The notes beneath the pieces are model-generated. The model had not been told where the DNA came from. It saw only the letters and a list, made by a program, of their open reading frames with translations, and did no database searches. 64,000 nucleotides of DNA, from the NCBI RefSeq assembly GCF_001708185.1, contig NZ_MDDN01000001.1:434001-498000 (forward strand), in the 5' to 3' direction. Positions 55,521 to 64,000 of the stretch are shown piece after piece. Position 1 is the first letter of the stretch, and every line of letters starts with the position of its first letter. A program made the translations under genes and the position numbers. Source of the stretch: Lysinibacillus xylanilyticus (GTDB taxonomy: Bacteria; Bacillota; Bacilli; Bacillales_A; Planococcaceae).

Positions 55521-58091
55521 TTACTTTTTTGCGTTTAATAATTGCTGCTGTAATTCATATAATATATTCATCGCTTGCATTGGTGAAGTGCCCAGAATAT
55601 TTACCTTTTCTAAGCTTTTAAGCACCTCTGCCTCTGCTGGAGCGATTGGTTCCGCCTCCGCAAATAGTGACATTTGCACTGGCTGTTCAGCAACCTCCTC
55701 CTGGGACTCAGCTACTACCGTTCCAGCCTCGAAGTTTTCAAGCAAAACTCGTGCTCTTGTTAAAATTTCCGCTGGCAATTGTGCAAGCTGTGCTACATGA
55801 ATTCCATAAGATTTATCGGCAGCTCCCTTTTTCACCTTGTGTAAAAAGACAACTGTGCCATTTTTTTCAGTAGCAGATACGTGTACATTCTGCAGTCGAG
55901 GAAGCTCCTTTTCAAGTGCTGTTAATTCATGATAATGCGTTGAAAACAGTGTATTCGCCCCAATTTTATCATGGATATATTCCATCATCGATTGAGCAAG
56001 ACTCATGCCATCATAAGTAGATGTCCCTCGACCAATTTCATCAAACAACATCAAACTATTTTTCGTAGCATGCATAATAGCGTGCTGCGATTCTAACATC
56101 TCCACCATAAATGTTGATTGTCCAGCAGCTAAATCATCCGCTGCACCGATACGTGTAAAGATCTGATCTGTAATCGGTAATCTAGCTTTTTCAGCAGGTA
56201 CATAACAGCCCATTTGTGCCATGACAACGATCAGTGCAACCTGACGCATATACGTACTTTTACCGGACATATTCGGTCCTGTAATAAGCATCATATTATT
56301 AGTATCCTCAAGTACACAATCATTCGGCACATACATTTGCTTATTGAGCATTTTCTCAACAACCGGATGGCGCCCCTCAATGATTTCAAGGGCACGACCT
56401 TCATGAAATTCAGGCTTCGTAAAACGATATTTCTCCGAAACACTCGCAAAGCTTAAAAGCACATCTAATTCACTAATACTTGCCGCTAACGCTTGTACAC
56501 GTGGAATAAACGCCTTTAACTCATCGCGTATTTCTACAAACAAGTTGTACTCTAACGTTAAACTTTCTTCTTCAGCATTTAATATTAATGCTTCTTTTTC
56601 TTTAAGCTCCTGTGTAATATAACGCTCGGCATTTGCCAAAGTTTGCTTACGTTCATAGCGTGTTAAATCAGCTAAATGGATGTTGGATTTTGTAATTTCA
56701 ATATAATAACCGAAAATTCGATTATAGCCGATTTTTAAGTTTTTAATGCCTGTTTTCGTCCGTTCTTCTTGCTCTAGCTGGGCAATCCAATCCTTTCCAT
56801 TACGAGAAGCATAGCGTAGCTCATCTAATCGCTCATTATAGCCATCACGAATAACGTCACCTTCTTTTATCGTAATTGGTGGATTATCTGTAATAGCACG
56901 AGCTAATAGTGCCTCTACATCCTCACACATATCCAATGCTGCACCTAACTTATGCAATGTTTCTTTATTGGTACTAAGTAATTGTTGCTGAATAGCAGGT
57001 ACTTGACGTAACGAATCACGTAGCTGTGCTAAATCTCGTCCACCAACATTCCCGAAAGCTACACGACCAGCTAAACGCTCTAAATCATATACTTGTTTTA
57101 AAGAGGCTTGTAGCTCTGTTCTTACAAAATACTCTTCCAATAAATCAGTCACGATTGCTAATCTTGCTTCAATGGCAGAACGTGTTGCAAGAGGCTGATG
57201 TAACCATTGCTTTAACTTTCGCCCACCCATCGCAGTTACTGTGTCATCTAATAGCCATAATAGGGTACCTTTTTGATCGCCACCGCGTATAGATTGAATA
57301 AGCTCTAAATTACGCTTTGAGCTAGAGTCAATTCGTAAATAATTTTTCATTTCATTATACGTAAATGTTTGAATATGTGATAACGAACGCATTTGCGTTT
57401 TATCGATGTAAGCAAGCAAACGAAGACAAACAACATGTAACTCATTTGGCACCGCTTCTAAATAGCTTGCTACTTTGTCCATTGTCATTTCATCCGTTTC
57501 AACGGAAAGCACAATACTCGCATTGACTGCGTGCTCCGCTAACAAAAGCTGTAAACTATCCGTTACAATCAGTTCACGAATACCATATGCCTGCATTTGC
57601 ATTAAGAGTGCTTTGCCATCGCCCTCAATAGAGGAAGCAACTGCTTCACCCGTCGATAAGTCTAAATATGCATAGCCGAATGTTTTGTCATCAATTTGCT
57701 CTGCCGCACCAATAAAATGATTGGTTTTACCATCGAGTGCTTTCCCTTCCATAATCGTACCCGGTGTAATAAGTTGTACGACTTCACGTTTCACTACACC
57801 CTTTGCTTGCTTCGGATCTTCTGTCTGCTCACAAATGGCAACCTTATAGCCCTTTTGCACAAGTGTTTCAATATAATTTTTCGCCGAATGATGAGGAACG
57901 CCGCACATTGGAATACGCTCTTTCGCACCTGCATCCCGGCTCGTTAATGTTATTTCTAAAATTTGTGAGGCATTAATTGCATCCTCAAAAAACATCTCGT
58001 AAAAATCGCCTAATCTAAAAAATAAAAAGGCATCCTTATAATCTTCCTTTACCTGTAAATACTGTTGCATCATCGGTGTGTATGTTGTCAT
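55521..58091 (-). CDS. mutS: DNA mismatch repair protein MutS
   Basis: 856 residues. Mismatch-reading FxE loop in FRLGDFYEMFFEDA (about 25-38), Walker A GPNMSGKSTYMRQ (about 605), Walker B LMLFDEIGRGTSTYDG and the beta-clamp-type motif QMSLFAEAE near the C-terminus. Order miaB-ricA-cotE-mutS-mutL is as in B. subtilis. Confidence 0.97.
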   Translation of the reverse strand: MTTYTPMMQQYLQVKEDYKDAFLFFRLGDFYEMFFEDAINASQILEITLTSRDAGAKERIPMCGVPHHSAKNYIETLVQKGYKVAICEQTEDPKQAKGVVKREVVQLITPGTIMEGKALDGKTNHFIGAAEQIDDKTFGYAYLDLSTGEAVASSIEGDGKALLMQMQAYGIRELIVTDSLQLLLAEHAVNASIVLSVETDEMTMDKVASYLEAVPNELHVVCLRLLAYIDKTQMRSLSHIQTFTYNEMKNYLRIDSSSKRNLELIQSIRGGDQKGTLLWLLDDTVTAMGGRKLKQWLHQPLATRSAIEARLAIVTDLLEEYFVRTELQASLKQVYDLERLAGRVAFGNVGGRDLAQLRDSLRQVPAIQQQLLSTNKETLHKLGAALDMCEDVEALLARAITDNPPITIKEGDVIRDGYNERLDELRYASRNGKDWIAQLEQEERTKTGIKNLKIGYNRIFGYYIEITKSNIHLADLTRYERKQTLANAERYITQELKEKEALILNAEEESLTLEYNLFVEIRDELKAFIPRVQALAASISELDVLLSFASVSEKYRFTKPEFHEGRALEIIEGRHPVVEKMLNKQMYVPNDCVLEDTNNMMLITGPNMSGKSTYMRQVALIVVMAQMGCYVPAEKARLPITDQIFTRIGAADDLAAGQSTFMVEMLESQHAIMHATKNSLMLFDEIGRGTSTYDGMSLAQSMMEYIHDKIGANTLFSTHYHELTALEKELPRLQNVHVSATEKNGTVVFLHKVKKGAADKSYGIHVAQLAQLPAEILTRARVLLENFEAGTVVAESQEEVAEQPVQMSLFAEAEPIAPAEAEVLKSLEKVNILGTSPMQAMNILYELQQQLLNAKK

Positions 58092-58141
58092 TTTTTAATT
58101 TACCTCGCTCTTGCCATATAGATATTTTTATTATAACAAAA

Positions 58142-58198
58142 GATACATGCGAAACGCCTCATTCACCTTTTTTAAGATGTTAGCGTTTCGCATGTATG
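58142..58198 (-). terminator. 15-bp perfect inverted repeat after cotE
   Basis: ATACATGCGAAACGC and GCGTTTCGCATGTAT are exact inverted copies around a 25-nt loop, 22 nt after the cotE stop; CTTTTGTTATAAT follows on the minus strand. A long-loop terminator of cotE is likely, but the T-run is short. Confidence 0.65.
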
Positions 58199-58219
58199 AA
58201 AGAAATATGGCTTTTAGTA

Positions 58220-58822
58220 TTATCTTGGTTTTTCACCAGGAAACGATGAGGACTCTAAAACAAACCTTCCTTCTCCGCTAGAACTAGACGATGAACTTGA
58301 ACTGGAGCTAGAGCTGGAGCTTGAGCTAGATGAAGATGAGCTCTCATCTTTAAAGTTCCATTCCTCTTCGAAATCTAGTGGATGTACACTAATGCAAATC
58401 GTCGTTTCACCCATTACCTCTACAACGACTTCGCGTTCTACTACAATTTCAAATTTTGTGCCGCATGGAGAAATGATTGCCTCTATGCAGTTTGGTTCTT
58501 GAACTACACGCACTCGAACTTCATCACTAACACTCACTTCGCCATCTCTAAAATGGAGCTTCACTTTGTCTTTATAGTGAACCGTTTCAGAAAACACTGC
58601 TGTTTTCGAATGATTACTATAGGCATACCAGACATTGACATCAAATTTCCCTGATACTTCTACAAATTTACCGACTTTTTTTGCGGAGCAAGTATGATTG
58701 ATGACCCAGCAACCAAGAATACTCGTCGGTTTATTTGATGGACATAATGTTACACGTTCTTCCGTTCTCTTCTTCCCTTTGGCAACTACTGCTTTCGTCA
58801 CGATTTGTCGTAAACGTTTCAG
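58220..58822 (-). CDS. cotE: Outer spore coat morphogenetic protein CotE, CTG start and poly-Ser tail
   Basis: 200 residues. N-terminal LRQIVTKAVVAKGKKRTEE, PTSILGCWVINH, KVGKFVEVSGKFDVNVWYAY, QEPNCIEAIISPCG and VEVMGETTICISV match CotE throughout. Outer-coat assembly depends on CotE. Instead of the acidic tail of B. subtilis, a run of 22 serines follows NFKDE, encoded by mixed codons. AAGGAGG lies 7 nt before an in-frame CTG at 58822, which gives the family N-terminus; the ATG at 58885 has no SD and adds 21 unrelated residues. Confidence 0.93.
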   Translation of the reverse strand: MKRLRQIVTKAVVAKGKKRTEERVTLCPSNKPTSILGCWVINHTCSAKKVGKFVEVSGKFDVNVWYAYSNHSKTAVFSETVHYKDKVKLHFRDGEVSVSDEVRVRVVQEPNCIEAIISPCGTKFEIVVEREVVVEVMGETTICISVHPLDFEEEWNFKDESSSSSSSSSSSSSSSSSSSSSSGEGRFVLESSSFPGEKPR

Positions 58823-59054
58823 CGCAATTCCTCCTTCGACTCTTTTCACTCCATCATATGCAGGTAGCGCCCATTGGGTGAACATATATTTTTATAGAAT
58901 TAAATTGCATCCGGATTTAACTTCATATGTCTAAATCACGATAACTTCCACGAGTATTGAAGAATAACACATAAAAATAGCCTTAATAACATCATTCGAG
59001 CTTTTCATATTGTTGAAAAACTATAATGTCAATGAAATTAAGGTGTCCTGAATA
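58823..59054. other. Promoter region upstream of cotE
   Basis: Contains CATTCGAGCTTTT at about 58995, a direct copy of the right arm of the ricA terminator 80 nt away. No gene seen. Confidence 0.4.
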
Positions 59055-59094
59055 GGAAAAGCCCGAATGAAATCATTCATTCGAGCTTTTTCTT
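59055..59094 (-). terminator. Terminator of miaB-ricA
   Basis: AAAAGCCCGAATGA (59057-59070) and TCATTCGAGCTTTT (59077-59090) form a 14-bp stem with one mismatch; T-rich on both sides. Confidence 0.88.
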
Positions 59095-59103
59095 CTATTA
59101 TTT

Positions 59104-59541
59104 TTATGAGCAGCTGCCTGGTTTTGTATTTGCTACGTATGAGCCAGTTTCTCCACGTAGTACATCGCCGCCTGTTGAGCGAACAATCTCATTTGTGACA
59201 TTGTTAGCAATTGTATTTGATACTAATTGCAATAAATCATTTACATCACCTTGAGATTCTTTAAATTGTTGGACTACTGGAATTGCGTTGATTTCTTCTT
59301 CGATTTTAGCAATTTTGTCTTCAATCAATTTCAGCGCTTTTTCTTTTCCTAAGTGTTGGAAGTTAACAGCTTGCTTTTGTAGGCTTTTTAGACTTGCAAT
59401 ACGCTCACGTACTTGTTGGTTTTCATTAATTTGTGCTTCTGCCTTTTTGAAAAATTCAACTTCTGGCGTATTGGCAATCATATGCGCAATTTCGTGTGAC
59501 TTCTTGATTAGATCTTCTTTTGTATATAATACTTGTGTCAT
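59104..59541 (-). CDS. ricA: RicA (YmcA) regulator of RNA processing, biofilm and sporulation
   Basis: 145 residues, mostly helical: LIKKSHEIAHMIANTPEVEF, FKKAEAQINENQQVRERI, LQKQAVNFQH, VVQQFKESQGDVNDLLQLVS, then a short tail with a late Cys. In B. subtilis RicA, RicF and RicT form a complex with two [4Fe-4S] clusters that aids RNase Y processing. ATG is 1 nt after the miaB stop. Confidence 0.92.
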   Translation of the reverse strand: MTQVLYTKEDLIKKSHEIAHMIANTPEVEFFKKAEAQINENQQVRERIASLKSLQKQAVNFQHLGKEKALKLIEDKIAKIEEEINAIPVVQQFKESQGDVNDLLQLVSNTIANNVTNEIVRSTGGDVLRGETGSYVANTKPGSCS

Positions 59542-61086
59542 TTACGCTTCCACCTTTTCATTTTTTACTACTTCTACGAATTCTCCACTCAATGAATATG
59601 AAGTAGCTTCAACTATTTTCACCTTCACTAATTGACCAATTAAATCTGCTGGGGCTTTAAAGTTTACAAGTCGATTTTTACGAGTATAGCCAGCTAACAC
59701 ATCATCGCGTTTTTTACTTGTACCTTCGACTAATACTTCGACAATTTCACCCTTCATGCTCTCTAATGCTTTGCGAGAGTATTCCCCTACAACCTCATTT
59801 AATCGCAGAAGACGTTCTTTTTTCACTTCTTCAGGTACATTATCCACCATTTTGGCAGCAGGTGTACCCTCACGAGGAGAGTAAATATAAGTAAAGGCCA
59901 TTTCAAAGCCTACTTCACGGTACAAGGCTAACGTCTCTTCAAATTGCTCCTCTGTTTCATTCGGATAGCCAACAATAATATCAGTCGTTAGCGTTACTTC
60001 AGGAATAGCCGCTTTAATTTTTGCTACTAATCCAAGGAAATGCTCACGCGTATATTTACGTGCCATAATTTTTAACACTTCATTCGAACCAGATTGTACT
60101 GGTAAGTGAATATGCTCTACTAAGTTACCACGTTTTGCAAGGACTTCGATTAAATGATCATCGAAGTCGCGTGGATGACTCGTTGTAAAGCGAATACGCG
60201 GGATATCAATTTTTCGTAATTCGTCCATTAAATCACCAAGTCGGTAATCAATATCCTCGAAATCCTTACCGTAAGCGTTGACATTTTGTCCAAGTAGCAT
60301 AATTTCTTTATAGCCGGAAGCTGCTAGTTCACGAACTTCAGCAATGATTTCTTCCGGACGGCGACTACGCTCCTTACCACGCGTATAAGGTACGATACAA
60401 TACGTACAGAACTTATCACAGCCGTACATAATATTTACCCAAGCTTTGATAGAGCCAAGACGTTTTTTCGGCAGATTCTCAATAACATCGCCTTCTTTAG
60501 ACCAAACCTCAATGACCATTTCCTTTGACATATATGCTTCTTTCAAAATGTTTGGTAGACGGTGAATATTGTGTGTACCAAACACCATATCGACATGAGG
60601 ATAGCTTCTTAAAATTTTATTTACAACGGATTCTTCCTGTGACATACAGCCACAAACCCCAATAAGCATTTCTCGATTTTTACGTTTATATTTCAGCAGG
60701 AAACCAAGTTCTCCAAATACTTTATTTTCTGCATTTTCACGGATGGCACACGTATTCAGTAGCACGACGTCAGCCTCATCGATCACATCTGTAGGCGTAT
60801 AACCAAGCTGCATAAAGATCCCAGCCATTACTTCTGTATCATGCTCATTCATTTGGCAGCCATAGGTACGAATATAAAATGTACGTCCTATGCCCATACC
60901 TGCAAACTCTGCTGCAATGTTAAAGTCCTTATGGTACTTAACTTCTTCTTTCCCACGTTTTTTAGCATCTTTTAATGAAGGTGCCGTAAAGACCGTTTCA
61001 AAATATTTACTATAATCCTTTTCAGGCTTGTCTTCTTTTTTTGGTTGATTGACTTGTTGATTAGCTAAACGTTGTTCCTCATTCAT
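59542..61086 (-). CDS. miaB: tRNA-2-methylthio-N6-dimethylallyladenosine synthase
   Basis: 514-residue radical SAM methylthiotransferase. N-terminal cluster cysteines in [21 protein letters not shown] and [10 protein letters not shown]; radical-SAM [15 protein letters not shown] (about 224-238); TRAM domain at the C-terminus. Acts on i6A37 made by MiaA. SD AAAGGAG is 13 nt from the ATG at 61086, rather far. Same operon as ricA. Confidence 0.97.
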   Translation of the reverse strand: MNEEQRLANQQVNQPKKEDKPEKDYSKYFETVFTAPSLKDAKKRGKEEVKYHKDFNIAAEFAGMGIGRTFYIRTYGCQMNEHDTEVMAGIFMQLGYTPTDVIDEADVVLLNTCAIRENAENKVFGELGFLLKYKRKNREMLIGVCGCMSQEESVVNKILRSYPHVDMVFGTHNIHRLPNILKEAYMSKEMVIEVWSKEGDVIENLPKKRLGSIKAWVNIMYGCDKFCTYCIVPYTRGKERSRRPEEIIAEVRELAASGYKEIMLLGQNVNAYGKDFEDIDYRLGDLMDELRKIDIPRIRFTTSHPRDFDDHLIEVLAKRGNLVEHIHLPVQSGSNEVLKIMARKYTREHFLGLVAKIKAAIPEVTLTTDIIVGYPNETEEQFEETLALYREVGFEMAFTYIYSPREGTPAAKMVDNVPEEVKKERLLRLNEVVGEYSRKALESMKGEIVEVLVEGTSKKRDDVLAGYTRKNRLVNFKAPADLIGQLVKVKIVEATSYSLSGEFVEVVKNEKVEA

Positions 61087-61199
61087 CGCAATCAGGTAAC
61101 TCCTTTCAAACGAATTCCATACACTTGAATTCCCATTTTACTATTATACTTAATAATTGCTACATCCTACAAGGTTTGCGTACTAAATGTCGTGGTTTA

Positions 61200-61650
61200 G
61201 ACTTAATTACGGCTTATTACCAAAACGTATGATTGATTTCCGTTCCTGCTGGGGATAAAACATTTGCCGCTGTCGCACAGAGCAAAGCTTCCTAAGGGCG
61301 TCGGGGCAATCGATGTTTTTTGTACGAAAGTGCAGTGCAACGTAGCGGCAGTGACAGGAAGTTGATCACGAAGGCGTTATCACAGGACGTGATGTTTTTA
61401 GCCTTCGTTCCCCATACCGCTTCGCTGCAGGGTCTCGTGCCAACAGATGCTTTTTGCGCGAAAGCGTAGTCCTGACGAAGTGCCAGCAGAGGGTTTTGTC
61501 TGTGCGAAAGCGCAGCGACAGCAACAGCAACGATGTTGGTCACGAAGGCGTTATCACAGGAAGTGATGCCCTTAGCCTTCGTTCCCCTATCGCTGATCCC
61601 CAAGGAGTCGCCCAGCCTCCACTCCAATCAACTTATAAACAAAACATACG
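61200..61650 (-). repeat. Intergenic repeat region with internal direct repeat
   Basis: About 450 bp without a credible gene. A word starting TCACGAAGGCGTTATCACAGG and ending TAGCCTTCGTTCCCC (about 49 bp) occurs at about 61364 and again at about 61538 with a few differences. 61493-61530 carries the inverse of the 15.6-kb word. The end GGAGGCTGGGCGACTCC (inverse) recalls high-copy intergenic repeats of Bacillaceae. The region is GC-richer than its surroundings. Confidence 0.7.
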
Positions 61651-61721
61651 TCTTAACAAATGTCATCTACAACTTTTGGTGATGAGCCTTAATTACTCTT
61701 AGCTACCTTAATTCCCCAAAA

Positions 61722-61766
61722 AGAATAGGACACCTTTGATAGGATTCTGTATCAAAGGTGTCCCTG
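61722..61766 (-). terminator. Terminator of the D-Asp-ligase-like gene
   Basis: GGACACCTTTGATA and TATCAAAGGTGTCC form a perfect 14-bp stem with an 8-nt loop; TATTCTTTTTGG follows on the minus strand. 20 nt after the stop. Confidence 0.92.
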
Positions 61767-61783
61767 CGCTTAGCTTGACCTTA

Positions 61784-63034
61784 TTAGTAGTACTTTTTAT
61801 ATTTTAGATTCAAATAAAAATTGTATAGTTTCAGCTTTGACCATCGTTTTACGTTCATATCTTCTTTAAAATATAGGGCATTCGAATATTTGCCCTGTTT
61901 TATTAATCGTTTGGCTTCTATTTTCAATTTTTCATTTTTCAAACCTTTAAACAACACACTTTCTGGAATCAGTGACCACAAATGCTTAGTCTGAACATAC
62001 GTTAGCTCTTGACTTGCATTGAATATATAATCATTAGCGACATACTGCATTAAATTATGACCACTCGCTGTCACATAATAGCTAGAAGCACCCGATCGTA
62101 AGTTCATTTCAAATATTTTATATTCCCCGTCACGAACATCTAATTTCATGTCAATGTTCGCATATCCAACATATCCAATATCCTCTAAAAAATAACGGAT
62201 ATTGTCCATTAGCTGTTCGTCGAAATCCGTCATAATCGCCAGAGACGTCCCAATATTTTGTGGTGAGGGATCTTCGAGAAGTTTGTTACCTAAACACATC
62301 AATTTAACCCTCTTATCCTTCCCTACGTAAACATCTAATACACGAATATAAGAATCATCACCTGGAATAAATTCTTGAAGAATTAAAGAATCTTTATATG
62401 TAGAACGATAAATACTGCTAATAATCTGCTGCTTCTCTTCTTCATTGTTTGCAAGAAATACTTTTTTCTTCTCGGGGAAGGAACAACTTGTATATTCGAC
62501 AGAATTCGATGGTTTAATAATCATCGGATAATCAAATGGAACATCACTTATTGCATGTTCCTTTGTCACTACCACCGTTTTTGGATATTTAATATTATAT
62601 AAATCACAACACTTATAAAACTCTTCCTTTGTTCGAATCCGCTTCATTAAATCTTCATCTATATAAGGCAAAATGAAATATCGCTGTAGCGTCTGTTTAT
62701 TGGTAATGATAAGCTCCGCATAATAACAATCACCTACAAGTAAGATTAGTTTCTTATTTTTGAACTGCTTCGCGACGTCTATTAAAGCTTGTACAAAATA
62801 GTCTGGTTCATCTAATCGGTCCACATATTGAAAGTCGATGATTTGACTATTTTGAGTTGCTATTCCTCGTGTCCCACCTAGCAAGAGTGTTCGAATGCCT
62901 TTTGTTTTCAATGCGGGTTCTAATACAAGGCTTTTTATACGGTACGCTTCGTAAAAGGAGCGGGCTACACCATATGCATTTTGGCCAGATTGTATGATTA
63001 CCGGCAAAAAGATTTGATCTACTTTTATTGACAA
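61784..63034 (-). CDS. ATP-grasp ligase, probable D-aspartate ligase
   Basis: 416 residues. NAYGVARSFYEAY near the N-terminus, YFILPYIDEDLMKRI, KPSNSVEYTSCSF, LILQEFIPGDDSYIRVLDVY, MCLGNKLLEDPSPQNIGTS and the metal-binding DGEYKIFEMNLRSGASS follow the same pattern as the E. faecium D-aspartate ligase (Asl-fm) as I recall it. That enzyme adds D-Asp to the lysine of the peptidoglycan precursor; Lysinibacillus walls are of the L-Lys-D-Asp type. TTG start at 63034, GAGAGG 9 nt upstream. No aspartate racemase in view. Exact substrate is inferred. Confidence 0.78.
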   Translation of the reverse strand: MSIKVDQIFLPVIIQSGQNAYGVARSFYEAYRIKSLVLEPALKTKGIRTLLLGGTRGIATQNSQIIDFQYVDRLDEPDYFVQALIDVAKQFKNKKLILLVGDCYYAELIITNKQTLQRYFILPYIDEDLMKRIRTKEEFYKCCDLYNIKYPKTVVVTKEHAISDVPFDYPMIIKPSNSVEYTSCSFPEKKKVFLANNEEEKQQIISSIYRSTYKDSLILQEFIPGDDSYIRVLDVYVGKDKRVKLMCLGNKLLEDPSPQNIGTSLAIMTDFDEQLMDNIRYFLEDIGYVGYANIDMKLDVRDGEYKIFEMNLRSGASSYYVTASGHNLMQYVANDYIFNASQELTYVQTKHLWSLIPESVLFKGLKNEKLKIEAKRLIKQGKYSNALYFKEDMNVKRWSKLKLYNFYLNLKYKKYY

Positions 63035-63127
63035 ATTTACTCGCCTCTCATTTATAAATGAATTTAATCATTTGTATGCAATTTGTCTTGTACTTATGTA
63101 ACTAAAAGTATTATGAACTACGGTGTG

Positions 63128-64000
63128 CTAAATCTGAATTAATTTTTTCTTACGCTGTTCAAAACCTACAATTGATTGTACACCAAAGCTTTTAAGCAAT
63201 TCTGCATTGACAAATGTATACTTGCCTAAATCGTCCGGGAAATGTGCATCTGAGGAAATTGTAAAGGCTACACCATGGTCAATTAAAATTTGCAAGAAAC
63301 GAGGTCCTGGGCACATTTCCTTTACTGGATAGCGATAATATAAGCCTGCATTTATTTCAGTGGCAGTTTGTGTTGTCATAAGTGCCTTTGCAATTCTTTC
63401 ATACCAAGAGTCAAGAAAAACCGTATCCTTCACTTGATAGTCAAATACTTTAAAGTTGTCCAAATGTGCCACAAAATCAAACATATTGGAGAGGATCATT
63501 TTTTCTACTGTAGCAAAAAAACGCGTATAGTTCTGCTGTAAAGTAGCTGTATTCATACCCTCAAATATGTATTGTGTTTGAGGGTTATCAAAGCCCCAGC
63601 CTTCCACAAAATGGACAGATCCGATGACATAATCCCATTGATATGCTGCTAATAATGATGCTAATTCTTCCTCACCACCGACAAAATAATCCGCCTCAAT
63701 ACCAAGCTTTAAGGAAATACCATGACGACTCCACTTTGCCTTTGCTCGATTAATAGCTGACACAAAATCATCCATGCTTTCCGTCATCACACGATCAAGC
63801 CAGTAACGCTGCACTTTACCAACTTCGTTATCACCCAACTGCATATAACGCTCAAAATATGTTCGCGTCTCCTTAAAACGATATAGATGGTCGACAATGC
63901 CAACCTCGCGCAAACCAAGTTGTTTAGCCTGTTGTAGATATAAATCTAACCATTCCTCACTATAGCAGCCACTTTGTAATCGCTTTGCCAACTGCTGTAT
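63128..64000 (-). CDS. PHP-domain histidinol-phosphatase-like protein, N-terminus outside window
   Basis: The frame stays open to the window edge; about 290 residues are visible. PHP metal motifs: VGIVDHLYRF, LGIEADYFVG, GSVHFVEGWGFD, VAHLDNFKVF and SSDAHFPDD. The first motif (HxH) must lie in the missing part. HisK-type histidinol phosphatases and other PHP phosphatases share this pattern; no his gene is next to it. No promoter can be judged. Confidence 0.85.
   Translation of the reverse strand: MQQLAKRLQSGCYSEEWLDLYLQQAKQLGLREVGIVDHLYRFKETRTYFERYMQLGDNEVGKVQRYWLDRVMTESMDDFVSAINRAKAKWSRHGISLKLGIEADYFVGGEEELASLLAAYQWDYVIGSVHFVEGWGFDNPQTQYIFEGMNTATLQQNYTRFFATVEKMILSNMFDFVAHLDNFKVFDYQVKDTVFLDSWYERIAKALMTTQTATEINAGLYYRYPVKEMCPGPRFLQILIDHGVAFTISSDAHFPDDLGKYTFVNAELLKSFGVQSIVGFEQRKKKLIQI

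Overview
The window reads as about 64 kb of chromosome from an endospore-forming Bacillota of the Lysinibacillus group (Bacillales). Sporulation genes (spoIIAA-spoIIAB-sigF, spoVAF, cotE, cotD, a YheC/D coat-associated protein, sirA) lie among low-GC housekeeping genes. An ATP-grasp enzyme resembling the D-aspartate ligase of Enterococcus faecium fits the L-Lys-D-Asp peptidoglycan known from Lysinibacillus. No tRNA, rRNA, prophage, CRISPR array or intact insertion sequence was seen. The genus is an inference.

Layout. 1-15.5 kb: lysA (cut by the window edge), spoVAF and the spoIIA operon, a roughly 850-bp array of 21-bp repeats, pdp-deoB, xerD, fur, a SpoIIM-like gene and nudF, then the yqkF/vanZ-like pair, yqkE, a thiolase and a YqkD-like hydrolase. 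This matches the B. subtilis sigF-to-yqkD neighbourhood, but spoVAA-AE, dacF and punA are missing. 15.8-21 kb: luxS, yneF, sirA and a five-gene lia-like envelope-stress operon ending in the LiaS/LiaR two-component system. 21-31.5 kb: HAD phosphatase, serine hydrolase, tkt, ynzC, an insert of GNAT, XRE regulator and peptide deformylase, then yneB-yneA and divergent lexA under clustered SOS boxes, a PuuD-like amidotransferase and a prepilin peptidase. 31.8-41.4 kb: DUF2339 membrane protein, holin-like protein, SnoaL-like protein, acyltransferase, queF-yhhQ behind a preQ1-I riboswitch, a YjiH transporter and cotD. 41.4-49.1 kb: glnR-glnA with a perfect GlnR box, a YnbB-like lyase, a TRIC-family channel, cobT behind a B12 riboswitch, yheC/D and a decayed PEP-mutase gene. 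49-64 kb: rhodanese, miaA-hfq, lipase, glpD, mutS-mutL, miaB-ricA-cotE, a repeat-rich spacer, the D-Asp-ligase-like gene and a PHP phosphatase cut by the window end.

Most striking non-genic signal: five intergenic arrays of a short core repeated about every 21 bp (two helical turns), at 4.5, 9.1, 12.7, 21.1 and 38.7 kb. Three or four different cores are used. Each array lies just beyond the rho-independent terminator of a minus-strand gene. I know of no described element class with this rule. Other points of interest: a 141-143 bp element with terminal inverted repeats present twice in opposite orientation; a small gene split at a dnaX-type slippery heptamer; two genes (an XRE regulator and cotE) whose best start is CTG; a candidate minus-strand small RNA at 40.4-40.5 kb; and gene remnants at 47.3 and 48.7 kb.

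Start sites were chosen by Shine-Dalgarno (SD) spacing and family length, so several differ from the longest open frame. All homology statements come from recognising motifs by eye; no search was run.
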